Positions 8,998 to 16,895 of a stretch of DNA of 64,000 nucleotides are shown here, piece after piece (the stretch's first letter is position 1; every line of letters begins with the position of its first letter). The DNA is from JBBIOU01 sp037443205 (GTDB lineage: Bacteria > Bacteroidota > Bacteroidia > Flavobacteriales_D > UBA2798). Location of the stretch: assembly GCA_037443205.1 (NCBI GenBank), contig JBBIOU010000002.1, positions 179,304-243,303 on the forward strand. Direction: 5' to 3'. The notes below the pieces were generated by a model that had not been told where the DNA came from, made no database searches, and saw only the letters and a list, made by a program, of their open reading frames with translations. The position numbers were made by a program, and so were the translations under genes.

Positions 8998-9609
8998 ATG
9001 CTAATGTTTAAACGTTTACTTATTTCAATCTGCTTATTTAACTGCGCATCTTTAATGTATCCGCAGGAATTAATAAATTCTCCGGTATATGTACAGACCT
9101 GTATAAACAATACCCAGTGTTTTTCTGTGATAAACGATGCTTATTTGTTTTATGATGAGCAACGCGAGGAGTTGTTTTTGAGGGTAGATTTTAAAAAAGT
9201 GAAAGCAGAAAAAGACAGTTTGTATTATTGGTTGGATGATTTATCGGGTTCTGACTTTTTATTTAAGGCTAAAATTTCCAGGCTTCAGTTTCCTTTGATT
9301 AACAGCAGCCATATAAAAGTATTGAAGTTAAACGGATGGATGTATTTTAATTCGGTGCTGCAACATACAGTTGTAGAATTAAGCATATTAGGAGCATCGG
9401 AGGGGAGTTTACCTCAAATTACAAGTAATCAAAATGTTTATCCTTTATACCGCATTAGCTTTGGTTTATCTTTTTTGCCTAAAGATTTTAAAATTCACAA
9501 CAAGCCTCATCATCTTAAAAAAACTATTTCTATAGGCGTTACAGCCGGAAAAATAAATTTATTACTGCCCGGAATGCATCATTGGGTAAAAGAAATATAC
9601 GATAAGTAA
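8998..9609 (+). CDS. Secreted protein of unknown function
   Basis: I do not recognise this 203-residue protein. It has an N-terminal signal peptide (start ATG 8998, or the second Met at 9004), cut near residue 20-24, and then a beta-rich mature part without cysteine-rich, catalytic or sorting motifs. Two Cys residues occur soon after the signal (TCINNTQC), perhaps a disulfide. It lies 70 bases upstream of the beta-lactamase gene on the same strand and could be cotranscribed. A YceI-like lipid-binding role is possible from overall strand-rich character, but I see no signature. Confidence 0.6.
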   Translation: MLMFKRLLISICLFNCASLMYPQELINSPVYVQTCINNTQCFSVINDAYLFYDEQREELFLRVDFKKVKAEKDSLYYWLDDLSGSDFLFKAKISRLQFPLINSSHIKVLKLNGWMYFNSVLQHTVVELSILGASEGSLPQITSNQNVYPLYRISFGLSFLPKDFKIHNKPHHLKKTISIGVTAGKINLLLPGMHHWVKEIYDK

Positions 9610-9679
9610 GTTTTAATATCGCGATAAAAAGCTCGCTTTAGATTTGGTAAATTTTATGTACGTTTGGTAAAAAATTTCC

Positions 9680-10513
9680 ATGCGTATTTTTTTATTATTA
9701 TTGTTTTTACTTACAAACCTATGTGTATTTTCACAAAAGGCTTTTGTAACCTGGGATACGTTAAGAATGAAGTTAAACAATAACTGGGAGAAAGAATTTA
9801 CAACTTATAATACCCGGGGAACCCTTATTATTTACGACAAACAAAAAAACTTATACCACATATACGACAGCAGCCGATTTAAGCAACAGTATTTGCCGGC
9901 ATCAACATTTAAAATAATTCACACATTAATTGCATTAGAAACAGGTGTTATAAAAAATGTGCGTGACAAGTTTGAATGGGATGGCACGCGCTATGATAAC
10001 GAAAAATGGAATAAATCGCAAAGCGTTACTGAGGCTTATAAAAATTCTACCGTGTGGGTATATCAGCAAATTGCTCAGAAAATCGGATTTAAAAATATGC
10101 AGGAGTGGATTGATAAATGTAATTACGGCAATAAAAATATTACCGGTGGATTAACTGACTTTTGGTTGAAAGGCAAATTAAGAATTTCTGCCATAGAGCA
10201 AATAGAGTTTCTGAAAAAATTACAAAGCAATTTACTACCGTTTTCTGATAAACACACAAAGGTGCTCAAAGAAATTATGATAGAAGAAAAAACAACAAGT
10301 TATATTATACGTTCAAAAACAGGGTGGGCAAATTATAATGATAGTGAAATTGGTTGGTATGTGGGGTATGTGGAAAAAGAAAAAGGTGAGGGTAAAAACA
10401 AAAAAAAGGAGTATTATTTTTTTGCATTGAATCTGGATATAAAAGAAACTTCACATGCTGATGCAAGAAAATACATTGTAAAAAGAATTTTAAGCGACCT
10501 GAAAATTATATAG
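9680..10513 (+). CDS. Class D (OXA-type) beta-lactamase
   Basis: The 277-residue protein has a signal peptide (1-18) and every class D active-site element: S75-T-F-K78 (nucleophile and carbamylated lysine), S123-T-V125, Y149-G-N151, a DFWLKG tryptophan following the omega region, and K213-T-G215 followed by WYVGYVE. It would be periplasmic and hydrolyse beta-lactams through an acyl-serine. Spectrum cannot be inferred. The length is normal. The neighbours are not mobile-element genes and base composition matches the surroundings, so this looks like a resident chromosomal gene. A penicillin sensor (BlaR-type) domain is unlikely because there is no membrane-anchored peptidase part. Confidence 0.93.
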   Translation: MRIFLLLLFLLTNLCVFSQKAFVTWDTLRMKLNNNWEKEFTTYNTRGTLIIYDKQKNLYHIYDSSRFKQQYLPASTFKIIHTLIALETGVIKNVRDKFEWDGTRYDNEKWNKSQSVTEAYKNSTVWVYQQIAQKIGFKNMQEWIDKCNYGNKNITGGLTDFWLKGKLRISAIEQIEFLKKLQSNLLPFSDKHTKVLKEIMIEEKTTSYIIRSKTGWANYNDSEIGWYVGYVEKEKGEGKNKKKEYYFFALNLDIKETSHADARKYIVKRILSDLKII

Positions 10514-10586
10514 TACAAAAAAATCATCAAACTTTTAGGGGGTTATTACGAATTCCATTTAGCATCTGATTTAATATATAAATTAT

Positions 10587-10617
10587 AAAAAGCCCGGCTC
10601 AATTGGCCGGGCTTTTT
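10587..10617. terminator. Bidirectional intrinsic terminator
   Basis: AAAAAGCCCGGC (10587-10598) pairs perfectly with GCCGGGCTTTTT (10606-10617). It lies between the convergent beta-lactamase and T9SS-protein genes and gives a U-run in both directions. Confidence 0.9.
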
Positions 10618-10638
10618 GTAAAACAAAATATGCTTGTA

Positions 10639-11682
10639 TTATTTACTTACGATAAATTTACCGCTTAAAATATTTTCTCCTTGTGGCGATAAAAGTGTGT
10701 AAAAATAATTGCCACTATGATAATTGCTAAGATCAAAGCGAATAAGATCTGTATTAATTACTTTAGATTCAATAAATCTTCCATTAACATCAAATATTTG
10801 AAGCGTATATCCTGATTTATTGTTGGTCATAAAATTTATCTCATTAACGGCAGGATTCGGATAAGTGAATACAAATAATTCTTCGGGTTGAATTTCACTT
10901 ACATTCATGGTTGTTTGATGAAGATAGGAGGATCTTATTGTATTTGCATTAGAGCCACTTTGTACAATTTCTAAATCGTAATAACCACGACCGTTTGCCC
11001 ACCAACGGAAATAACGCGAAGTATCTATTTCTACGGAAGCGAATGTCCAATTGCCAAAAATTCTGACAAATACACTATCGTAAGTAATTTCATAAAGATT
11101 TTGGCGAATTGTGTTAAAAGTACCACTGGGTGTAGTAAGGCTCCCCCATGCATCTATAGTACTGTTTTGTACAATTCTTCTTCTAAGCCTGATAGAGTCG
11201 GCAGGAGCCACCGGATAAGGCCCTTCTACCAAAAGCAAAGATGAATTGGAAAAATTAGTATTAAAAGTTGCCGGCAGGGTAATGATTTTTTGTGAAGGTG
11301 TAATAGGATATGCTTGTGGTCCAAAACCTAAATCTAAATAATACCCTAAAAATGAAAGCTCGCTGGCTGATTTTAAAAAGTAGATATATGCATTATTAGC
11401 AGGGTCTGCTACACATAAATTAGCCATTGGAAAAGCGCTTGCTCCGGGAGTTGAAGCCGGAGATGTAAAACCTACGGTATCTTGCAATTGATGGATCAAT
11501 GAACCGTAATTCCAGGTTTGATTTGCTCCTGAACTGCCCGGACCTGATGTAAATAAAGTGTCTGTACGCGAAATAAACACACTGTTGATGATGGGTAAAT
11601 CGCTTTGTGTAATCGTAATTTGGGCATTAGCCACATACCAGGCTGATGCTGCAATAAAGATGGAAAGTAATTGTTTTTTCAT
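10639..11682 (-). CDS. Secreted protein with T9SS type A C-terminal sorting domain
   Basis: I start at the ATG at 11682 (347 residues), because a clean signal peptide follows (MKKQLLSIFIAASAWYVANA) and the upstream in-frame ATG at 11742 would place 20 odd residues before it. The central 240 residues are beta-rich and not assigned to a family. The last 75 residues are a T9SS sorting domain: FTYPNPAVNEINF, LQIFDVNGRFIES, FDLSNYHSGNYFYTLLSPQG, GKFIVSK. The protein should cross the outer membrane and be attached or released at the surface. Substrate or role is unknown. Confidence 0.85.
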   Translation of the reverse strand: MKKQLLSIFIAASAWYVANAQITITQSDLPIINSVFISRTDTLFTSGPGSSGANQTWNYGSLIHQLQDTVGFTSPASTPGASAFPMANLCVADPANNAYIYFLKSASELSFLGYYLDLGFGPQAYPITPSQKIITLPATFNTNFSNSSLLLVEGPYPVAPADSIRLRRRIVQNSTIDAWGSLTTPSGTFNTIRQNLYEITYDSVFVRIFGNWTFASVEIDTSRYFRWWANGRGYYDLEIVQSGSNANTIRSSYLHQTTMNVSEIQPEELFVFTYPNPAVNEINFMTNNKSGYTLQIFDVNGRFIESKVINTDLIRFDLSNYHSGNYFYTLLSPQGENILSGKFIVSK

Positions 11683-11764
11683 AGTTAAAATTTTTATAGC
11701 AAAATTATTAAATTTAATCTTCACAAAAAAGGCATTTGTCATTTAAAACAAAGCGTTTACAAAA

Positions 11765-12256
11765 TCACAAGCACTTAAAATAATCAAAAGGCTCCTGGCA
11801 ATCCGAGCATTGATAGAGTGCTTTGCAAGCAGTAGAGCCAAACAGGCTTATCATGTGTGTGTTTTTAGAATTACATTGCGGACAGCATACTACTCTTTGT
11901 TGTAATCCCATCAATACGCGCTTGTCAACACTGGTATGTTCGGGTGGGGCTATTCCGTATTTGCGTAATTTTTCTTTGGCTTCATCGCTAATCCAATCGG
12001 TAGTCCAGGCAGGCGAATAAATCAGTTTAACAACCGGGTTAGGTATTTTATGATTATTTAATTCGCGGATAATATCATTTTCAATTTGTTTCATGGCAGG
12101 GCAGCCTGAATAAGTTGGGGTGATATAAACTTCTGTTGCATTGCCATTGGTTTTTACATCGCGAACTATACCCAGTTCAATAATATTAATAACCGGTATT
12201 TCGGGGTCGGGTATGGTACTAAGCAGCTTGTAAACTTGTTCTTTTAAATTCATCAA
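11765..12256 (-). CDS. paaD: Phenylacetyl-CoA epoxidase assembly protein PaaD (PaaJ)
   Basis: The 163-residue protein has an N-terminal MIP18/DUF59 domain (IPDPEIPVINIIELGIVRDV, then YSGCPAMKQIENDI) and a C-terminal metal site with CPQC...CSDC spacing (VVCCPQCNSKNTH, YQCSDCQEPFDYFKCL). This combination is characteristic of PaaD, needed for maturation of the PaaABCE epoxidase, probably in Fe-S handling. Oddly it lies 20 kb from paaABC (32.9-34.9 kb) with unrelated genes on both sides. Generic SufT-like proteins lack the C-terminal cysteine cluster, so PaaD is the better call. Confidence 0.9.
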   Translation of the reverse strand: MMNLKEQVYKLLSTIPDPEIPVINIIELGIVRDVKTNGNATEVYITPTYSGCPAMKQIENDIIRELNNHKIPNPVVKLIYSPAWTTDWISDEAKEKLRKYGIAPPEHTSVDKRVLMGLQQRVVCCPQCNSKNTHMISLFGSTACKALYQCSDCQEPFDYFKCL

Positions 12257-12315
12257 ACAAAAATAATAATACGGTTCGGTAAAAAATTATAATCAAAATC
12301 AGTTTTTAATATTTT

Positions 12316-12323
12316 TACCTTTG
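12316..12323 (+). promoter_or_regulatory. -7 promoter element of the LD-carboxypeptidase gene
   Basis: TACCTTTG matches TAnnTTTG and ends only four bases before the ATG at 12328, which predicts an almost leaderless mRNA. Confidence 0.5.
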
Positions 12324-12327
12324 GTAT

Positions 12328-13236
12328 ATGCAAAACAAGCAATTAACTCCAAATGTTTTAAAACCGGGCGATACAATAGCCATCATTGCACCTGCAAAAG
12401 CCGCAAATAAAGAGCATTTACAACTTGCGCAAACAATTATACAAAAAAGAGGTTACAAAGTGTTGTTATCGCCCCATATAGACAAATTATACCATCAATT
12501 TGCAGGAACTGATTCTGAACGCGCAGCAGATTTACAGTGGGCAGTCAATCATAAGGATGTGCGGGCTGTATTTTGCTTCAGAGGAGGATACGGAACTTAT
12601 AAAATTTTAGAAAAAGTAGATTTTTCGCCAATAAAATCAAACCCTAAATGGTTTGTTGGTTTTAGCGATATTACCTCTTTGCAATTATATTTATACCGAC
12701 ATTATAGATTAGTAAGTTTACATGCTCCGATGCCGGTAAACTATAAAAATATTAGTACCGAGGCTATGGATTCTGTGTTTGCAGCCCTTGAAAATTATAC
12801 CTTAAAACATCAAACAAATCATCATCCGCTTAATGTGTGCGGAAACGCAAATGGAATATTACTGGGAGGAAATTTATCTTTAATTTATTCCATGACCGGG
12901 AGCAACGATTTGCCCGATTTTGAAAATTGCATCTTGTTTATCGAAGATTTAGATGAGTACTTATATCACGTTGACCGGATGATGCTTAATTTGGATAAAT
13001 CGGGAATATTAAAAAAAATAAGTGCATTAATTGTTGGTGGCATGAGTAGTATGAAAGATAATGAAATACCATTTGGCAAAAATGCCGAAGAAATTATCTA
13101 TGAATATTTTTCGAAATACGATAAGCCATTGTGTTTTAATTTTCCAATTGGCCACATCATGGATAACCGTGCTTTGATACAAGGAAAATTTGCTGAATTA
13201 CGAATAAACAACCTTTCTACGGAATTAATTCAGTAA
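12328..13236 (+). CDS. LD-carboxypeptidase, peptidase family S66
   Basis: The 302-residue cytoplasmic protein has the S66 catalytic triad in order: Ser113 in VGFSDIT, Glu206 in FIEDLDEYLYHVDRM, and His276 in FPIGH. The N-terminal LKPGDTIAIIAPA and FRGGYGTYKIL (nucleophile-elbow strand) are also conserved. These enzymes remove the terminal D-Ala from tetrapeptides in murein recycling, and a subgroup (MccF) cleaves microcin-type acyl-adenylates. The normal murein-recycling role is likelier here, as no microcin genes are nearby. Confidence 0.93.
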   Translation: MQNKQLTPNVLKPGDTIAIIAPAKAANKEHLQLAQTIIQKRGYKVLLSPHIDKLYHQFAGTDSERAADLQWAVNHKDVRAVFCFRGGYGTYKILEKVDFSPIKSNPKWFVGFSDITSLQLYLYRHYRLVSLHAPMPVNYKNISTEAMDSVFAALENYTLKHQTNHHPLNVCGNANGILLGGNLSLIYSMTGSNDLPDFENCILFIEDLDEYLYHVDRMMLNLDKSGILKKISALIVGGMSSMKDNEIPFGKNAEEIIYEYFSKYDKPLCFNFPIGHIMDNRALIQGKFAELRINNLSTELIQ

Positions 13237-13312
13237 ATTACCATTTTAAATTATAATTCCGCTTAACATGGGTTAATGGATAAAGCAAATAGACATTTGG
13301 GATAAATGATAA

Positions 13313-13354
13313 AGCGCTTGTTTAAAGCCGAAAGTTGAACTTTAAACAAGCGCT
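13313..13354. terminator. Strong bidirectional terminator
   Basis: AGCGCTTGTTTAAAG (13313-13327) and CTTTAAACAAGCGCT (13340-13354) form a perfect 15-bp stem with a 12-base loop between convergent genes (S66 peptidase and T9SS protein). Confidence 0.75.
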
Positions 13355-13378
13355 AAATCACAAACTTAACCTGAATAA

Positions 13379-14116
13379 TTATTTTGTAACAACTATTTTT
13401 TCACTGTACAAATATCCATTTGAAGAAAATTGCAGGGAGTATATCCCGGCAGGAACATCGTTAAGATCGAGCGAAATAGTTTGTGTGCCTTTAACAAAAT
13501 TATTTGCCACGTTTTTAACGATACGACCACTGATATCAATTAAGTTAATAGTAACAGGTTCTTGTTCGGGTGCAGAAAAGTTAATGTTTATATTATTAGT
13601 GGCGGGATTCGGATATACATTAACCGTGTTCATCCAGGCTGCATCATTAATGCCGGTACTTGGCGAATAGTTTATATTACCCGATAATAATCCTGCATTA
13701 TTACTTTCGCTGGTTTCGGTAATATCTTCACCGCTATCAACCCAAATTCCCAATCTGTATGTTCCTGCGGGAATACCGGGCGTATCATTAATATCTATAT
13801 CCCAATTACTAATAGTAATGCAGGCATTGCCTGACAAACCATTTGTAAGTGTTTGTGTTCCGATTATCCAATAATTACCTGACGATTGATCATACAAATA
13901 CATAGATACATCGAAGGTGCTTGCCGCAGTAGAATTGTTATTACATACATCTACTTCAATGTCGGTGATTACACCATTTGCACCGGGAGGGTTGTAGGAG
14001 TAATTAATGCCGGGAACAAGATCGGGTTGTGCCACAACAGTTTTTGACGCTAATACGCTTGCCGCAAAAAAAGTAATCCAAACGGCAATTTTTTTAATGG
14101 GTTTTTGATTTTTCAT
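13379..14116 (-). CDS. CARDB-like secreted protein with T9SS sorting domain
   Basis: Starting at the ATG at 14116 the protein has 245 residues. A basic n-region (MKNQKPIKKIA) and hydrophobic core end at VVAQ. The ATG at 14170 would add an unrelated leader. The middle resembles a CARDB-type adhesion domain: PDLVPGINYSYNPP, ITDIEVDVCNNNSTAAS, GTYRLGIWVDSGEDITETSESNN. The C-terminal 75 residues are a T9SS type A domain: VYPNPATNNININFS, INLIDISGRIV, DLNDVPAGIYSLQFSSNG, KIVVTK. It is probably a small surface protein with no evident enzymatic site. Confidence 0.85.
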   Translation of the reverse strand: MKNQKPIKKIAVWITFFAASVLASKTVVAQPDLVPGINYSYNPPGANGVITDIEVDVCNNNSTAASTFDVSMYLYDQSSGNYWIIGTQTLTNGLSGNACITISNWDIDINDTPGIPAGTYRLGIWVDSGEDITETSESNNAGLLSGNINYSPSTGINDAAWMNTVNVYPNPATNNININFSAPEQEPVTINLIDISGRIVKNVANNFVKGTQTISLDLNDVPAGIYSLQFSSNGYLYSEKIVVTK

Positions 14117-14301
14117 AAAATTAGAATTTAAGGTTAGTATATTTTGGCAAACCAAAAATATACCAGGCACAAAAATTGTTTAGTAGCAATACATGTATAT
14201 ACAGTTCAATATAAACAAGTTTGATATGAACTCATTAAATATAAATATGTATTTTTAATGCTTCCGGTATTAAAAACATGAACTCATAAATTTTAGAAAA
14301 A

Positions 14302-15786
14302 ATGAACAAAGAACTTTATGAACGATATAAGAAGCTTGATGAAAACGAAAAAAGAGAGCTTAAACACAAATTAAAAAAATCACCGGTTGCCATCAGGCTT
14401 ACTGAATTTTTAGAAAATGTACAACAAGCAAATTTCAAAAATACAGAAGTAGTTGAGCATATATATAAAAATGTACAAGCAAATTATGCAACACTCGAAA
14501 ACCGATATTTTAAATTAAGAAAAAAATTTCTGGATGAATATCTAATACGTAAAGAAACGCATCAATCTTTTACAGAAGAAGAAAAAGACTTGGCAAAATG
14601 CTTATCATTATTACACAATAACGAAAAAGACAAGGCGTACATTGCCTTACAAAAGTTAGAAAGGCATTGTTGGCAAAACAATATTTTTGAGCTTTTACCC
14701 AGAATACTCGACCAAATGGTTTTTTGTAACCAAACTTATAACAAGCTAAATAAAAACAAGGAACTATATAAAAGACTGGAAACGGCTATTTATTTAAATT
14801 CCGAAATGGCTAAATTTAATATGATATCCCGTAAATTATACGAAATGTATTTTAAGAATGGTTTGCCTGGTACAAAACAGGAATTTGAATTACTAAACAA
14901 CATGGCTAATAAGCATCCAGACTATCCGCGATTTAGTTTATGTTATCATTATTTATCATTATATTACAAAATAAGTTCATATGATTATTTTGAAAATATG
15001 AATGTGATTAGCAGACATTATAATAAGTACTGCGAATTACACGCTAAATATCCTGAAATGCCCATGATGTTATACAGACCTAATTACGTTTATTATCAAA
15101 ATTTTCATTTTAAACAAATTAGTGTTTTTATTCATTATAACAAATGTGAGTTTTTAGAAGCTTATTCGTTGATGAAAGAAATATACACATTAATTAATGA
15201 AGACAACAGTATTTTCAGTATCTATAAAACAGATTCGACATACATAAATATGTTAAGCGTTTTATTAGGTTGTAAATACTATGAAGAAGCTATGTTGTTA
15301 ATTGATAATTATTATAAATTTATAAAAGATAATAATCTGATTGAAAAATCGGCATACGCACATAGCTTAAAATTATTAGTATTTGTTGAAGCGTTTACAG
15401 AAACTGATTTTAAAAACTCTGAATACCTTTTGCCTAAATTAAATGCTTATATAAAATTATTAGAAACCGAAGAAAATACTCAGTTCAAACTTGGTAACGC
15501 GCTTGCATTAAAAGCACGTTATTACTTTTGCATAAAAGATTATTCTAAAGCGCTTAACCTATTGATGCATCCAAAAGTAAAAGAATGGTATTCGGAACAA
15601 GATATGTATAATGATTATCATTTATTGTTCAAAATATGTAATGATGCTAATATTAAAGAAAATGCATCTGTAATAAATGAGTTATTACTAAAATATGAAA
15701 ATATACTGAGCTCATTTACTCATCCCGAAAAATATAAGCAGGCATATTGGTTAAGTAAAGCATGCAGGCACATATTACAGAAATAA
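14302..15786 (+). CDS. Large helical protein of unknown function
   Basis: I do not recognise this 494-residue protein. It has no signal peptide and no membrane span. The first 80 residues are highly charged and probably coiled-coil (ELYERYKKLDENEKRELKHK). The remainder is rich in Tyr, Leu, Asn and Lys with helix-pair periodicity, such as LLGCKYYEEAMLLIDNYYK and KARYYFCIKDYSKALNLLM, so a TPR-like alpha-solenoid is likely. Codon use resembles its neighbours. It stands alone, with 131 bases upstream. A scaffold or regulatory role is a guess from the fold only. Confidence 0.6.
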   Translation: MNKELYERYKKLDENEKRELKHKLKKSPVAIRLTEFLENVQQANFKNTEVVEHIYKNVQANYATLENRYFKLRKKFLDEYLIRKETHQSFTEEEKDLAKCLSLLHNNEKDKAYIALQKLERHCWQNNIFELLPRILDQMVFCNQTYNKLNKNKELYKRLETAIYLNSEMAKFNMISRKLYEMYFKNGLPGTKQEFELLNNMANKHPDYPRFSLCYHYLSLYYKISSYDYFENMNVISRHYNKYCELHAKYPEMPMMLYRPNYVYYQNFHFKQISVFIHYNKCEFLEAYSLMKEIYTLINEDNSIFSIYKTDSTYINMLSVLLGCKYYEEAMLLIDNYYKFIKDNNLIEKSAYAHSLKLLVFVEAFTETDFKNSEYLLPKLNAYIKLLETEENTQFKLGNALALKARYYFCIKDYSKALNLLMHPKVKEWYSEQDMYNDYHLLFKICNDANIKENASVINELLLKYENILSSFTHPEKYKQAYWLSKACRHILQK

Positions 15787-15855
15787 ATATTTGTTTGTTA
15801 TTAAATTTAATTGCGATTTATAAGTGCTATGTAGCTGTTTTATTTATTTTGTAAC

Positions 15856-16548
15856 ATGCATCCTTTTTTAAAACCCGAGTATCAGTTTTATATTCTGTTT
15901 TTATTGGCATTGTTATTACTTCGATTACCAAAAGTCGGAAAGTTTTTTCGTGTAATTAACACTTTATATCATGAAAACGGTCATGCGTTTGCCTCTTTAA
16001 TAACCGGTGGGCGGACACACCGTATTGACTTGTTTGCCGATACCTCAGGAGCTTGTATTACTGCCGATTCAGGCCCGGTAAGCCGCTTTATCACTTTATT
16101 ATCAGGTTACCCTGCCGGTGCACTTGCCTCATACGGTATGTTTTATTTGTTGTTAAATCATCAGTCAGAATTACTGTTGTACATACTTAGCAGTATTTTA
16201 TTGTTTAATTTATTATTTTGGGTAAGAAATAAATATGGGTTGATATGGTTACTTCTCATATTATCACTGTGCGGCATAGCAATGTATATAAATCATTCTT
16301 ATTTTACATTTTATTTTTTGTTTTCTTTAGCTGCTCTTAATTTAACCGAAGCCTTGTGGTCTTGTGTGTATTTAATATACCTGTCGTTAGAAAATCCCTA
16401 CCAGGCCGGAGACGCTTACGCATTAAGACAATTAACTTTTATTCCCGCATTTATTTGGGCGATGTTGTTTTTCCTGTTTAGTGTATGGGTAGCTGCTTTG
16501 TGTGTTAAAATGTTATGGCATTTTGATATGATAAATTACTTTTTATAA
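15856..16548 (+). CDS. M50B-like membrane metallopeptidase
   Basis: The 230-residue multi-span membrane protein has the zinc motif H39-E-N-G-H43 in the first cytoplasmic/membrane boundary (LYHENGHAFASLITGGRTHRI). The later GDAYALRQLT probably carries the third, acidic zinc ligand, as in the peptidase M50B-like family. Six or so hydrophobic segments follow. Site-2-type proteases cut within membranes, but no substrate is suggested by the neighbours. It is complete. The 3' end faces recJ across a repeat-containing gap. Confidence 0.8.
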   Translation: MHPFLKPEYQFYILFLLALLLLRLPKVGKFFRVINTLYHENGHAFASLITGGRTHRIDLFADTSGACITADSGPVSRFITLLSGYPAGALASYGMFYLLLNHQSELLLYILSSILLFNLLFWVRNKYGLIWLLLILSLCGIAMYINHSYFTFYFLFSLAALNLTEALWSCVYLIYLSLENPYQAGDAYALRQLTFIPAFIWAMLFFLFSVWVAALCVKMLWHFDMINYFL

Positions 16549-16699
16549 CCGACATCTATTTAAGCCAAAAATGAACCATTGTAGATTTTGTTAGAATCTT
16601 TTACCATAATAAAGATGAAGATTACAAAAAATTTATGCAGAATATAAATACTCAGTTTAGTCAGTAAAAAGTCTAATAATATTTTAAGTTTATATCATA

Positions 16700-16840
16700 A
16701 ACCCAAATTCAGCATTAGAAATTTGGATTTATTTCAAATTTTCCGCCAGAGGCGGACTGAGTGTGTTGAGTGTTATGTGGGATTTGGGTTATCCGCCATC
16801 AGGCGAGCATTACGCATTAGCATGCGTAATGTGGGATAAA
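16700..16840 (-). repeat. Interspersed structured repeat, copy A
   Basis: This copy reads in the minus direction relative to the other clear copies. It contains a 10-bp perfect hairpin (CATTACGCAT-TAGC-ATGCGTAATG), a CGCC-TGAT-GGCG stem, a TCCGCC-TCT-GGCGGA stem, and an AAATTTG...CAAATTT stem, framed by AACCCAAAT and ATTTGGGTT. It lies in the 347-base gap between the convergent M50B and recJ genes. I see no gene in the rest of the gap (16549-16699, 16841-16895). Other clear copies are at 29767, 43030 and 63638. Confidence 0.9.
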
Positions 16841-16895
16841 TCGGTTTTAACCCCGCTAAATCAAATAGTTCAGTTCATATTTCGCCTGCTATTAA

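Noticed and set aside
13335..13670. A 111-codon plus-strand frame across the end of the T9SS protein gene
   Set aside because: Antisense to the conserved sorting domain and spanning the terminator hairpin.
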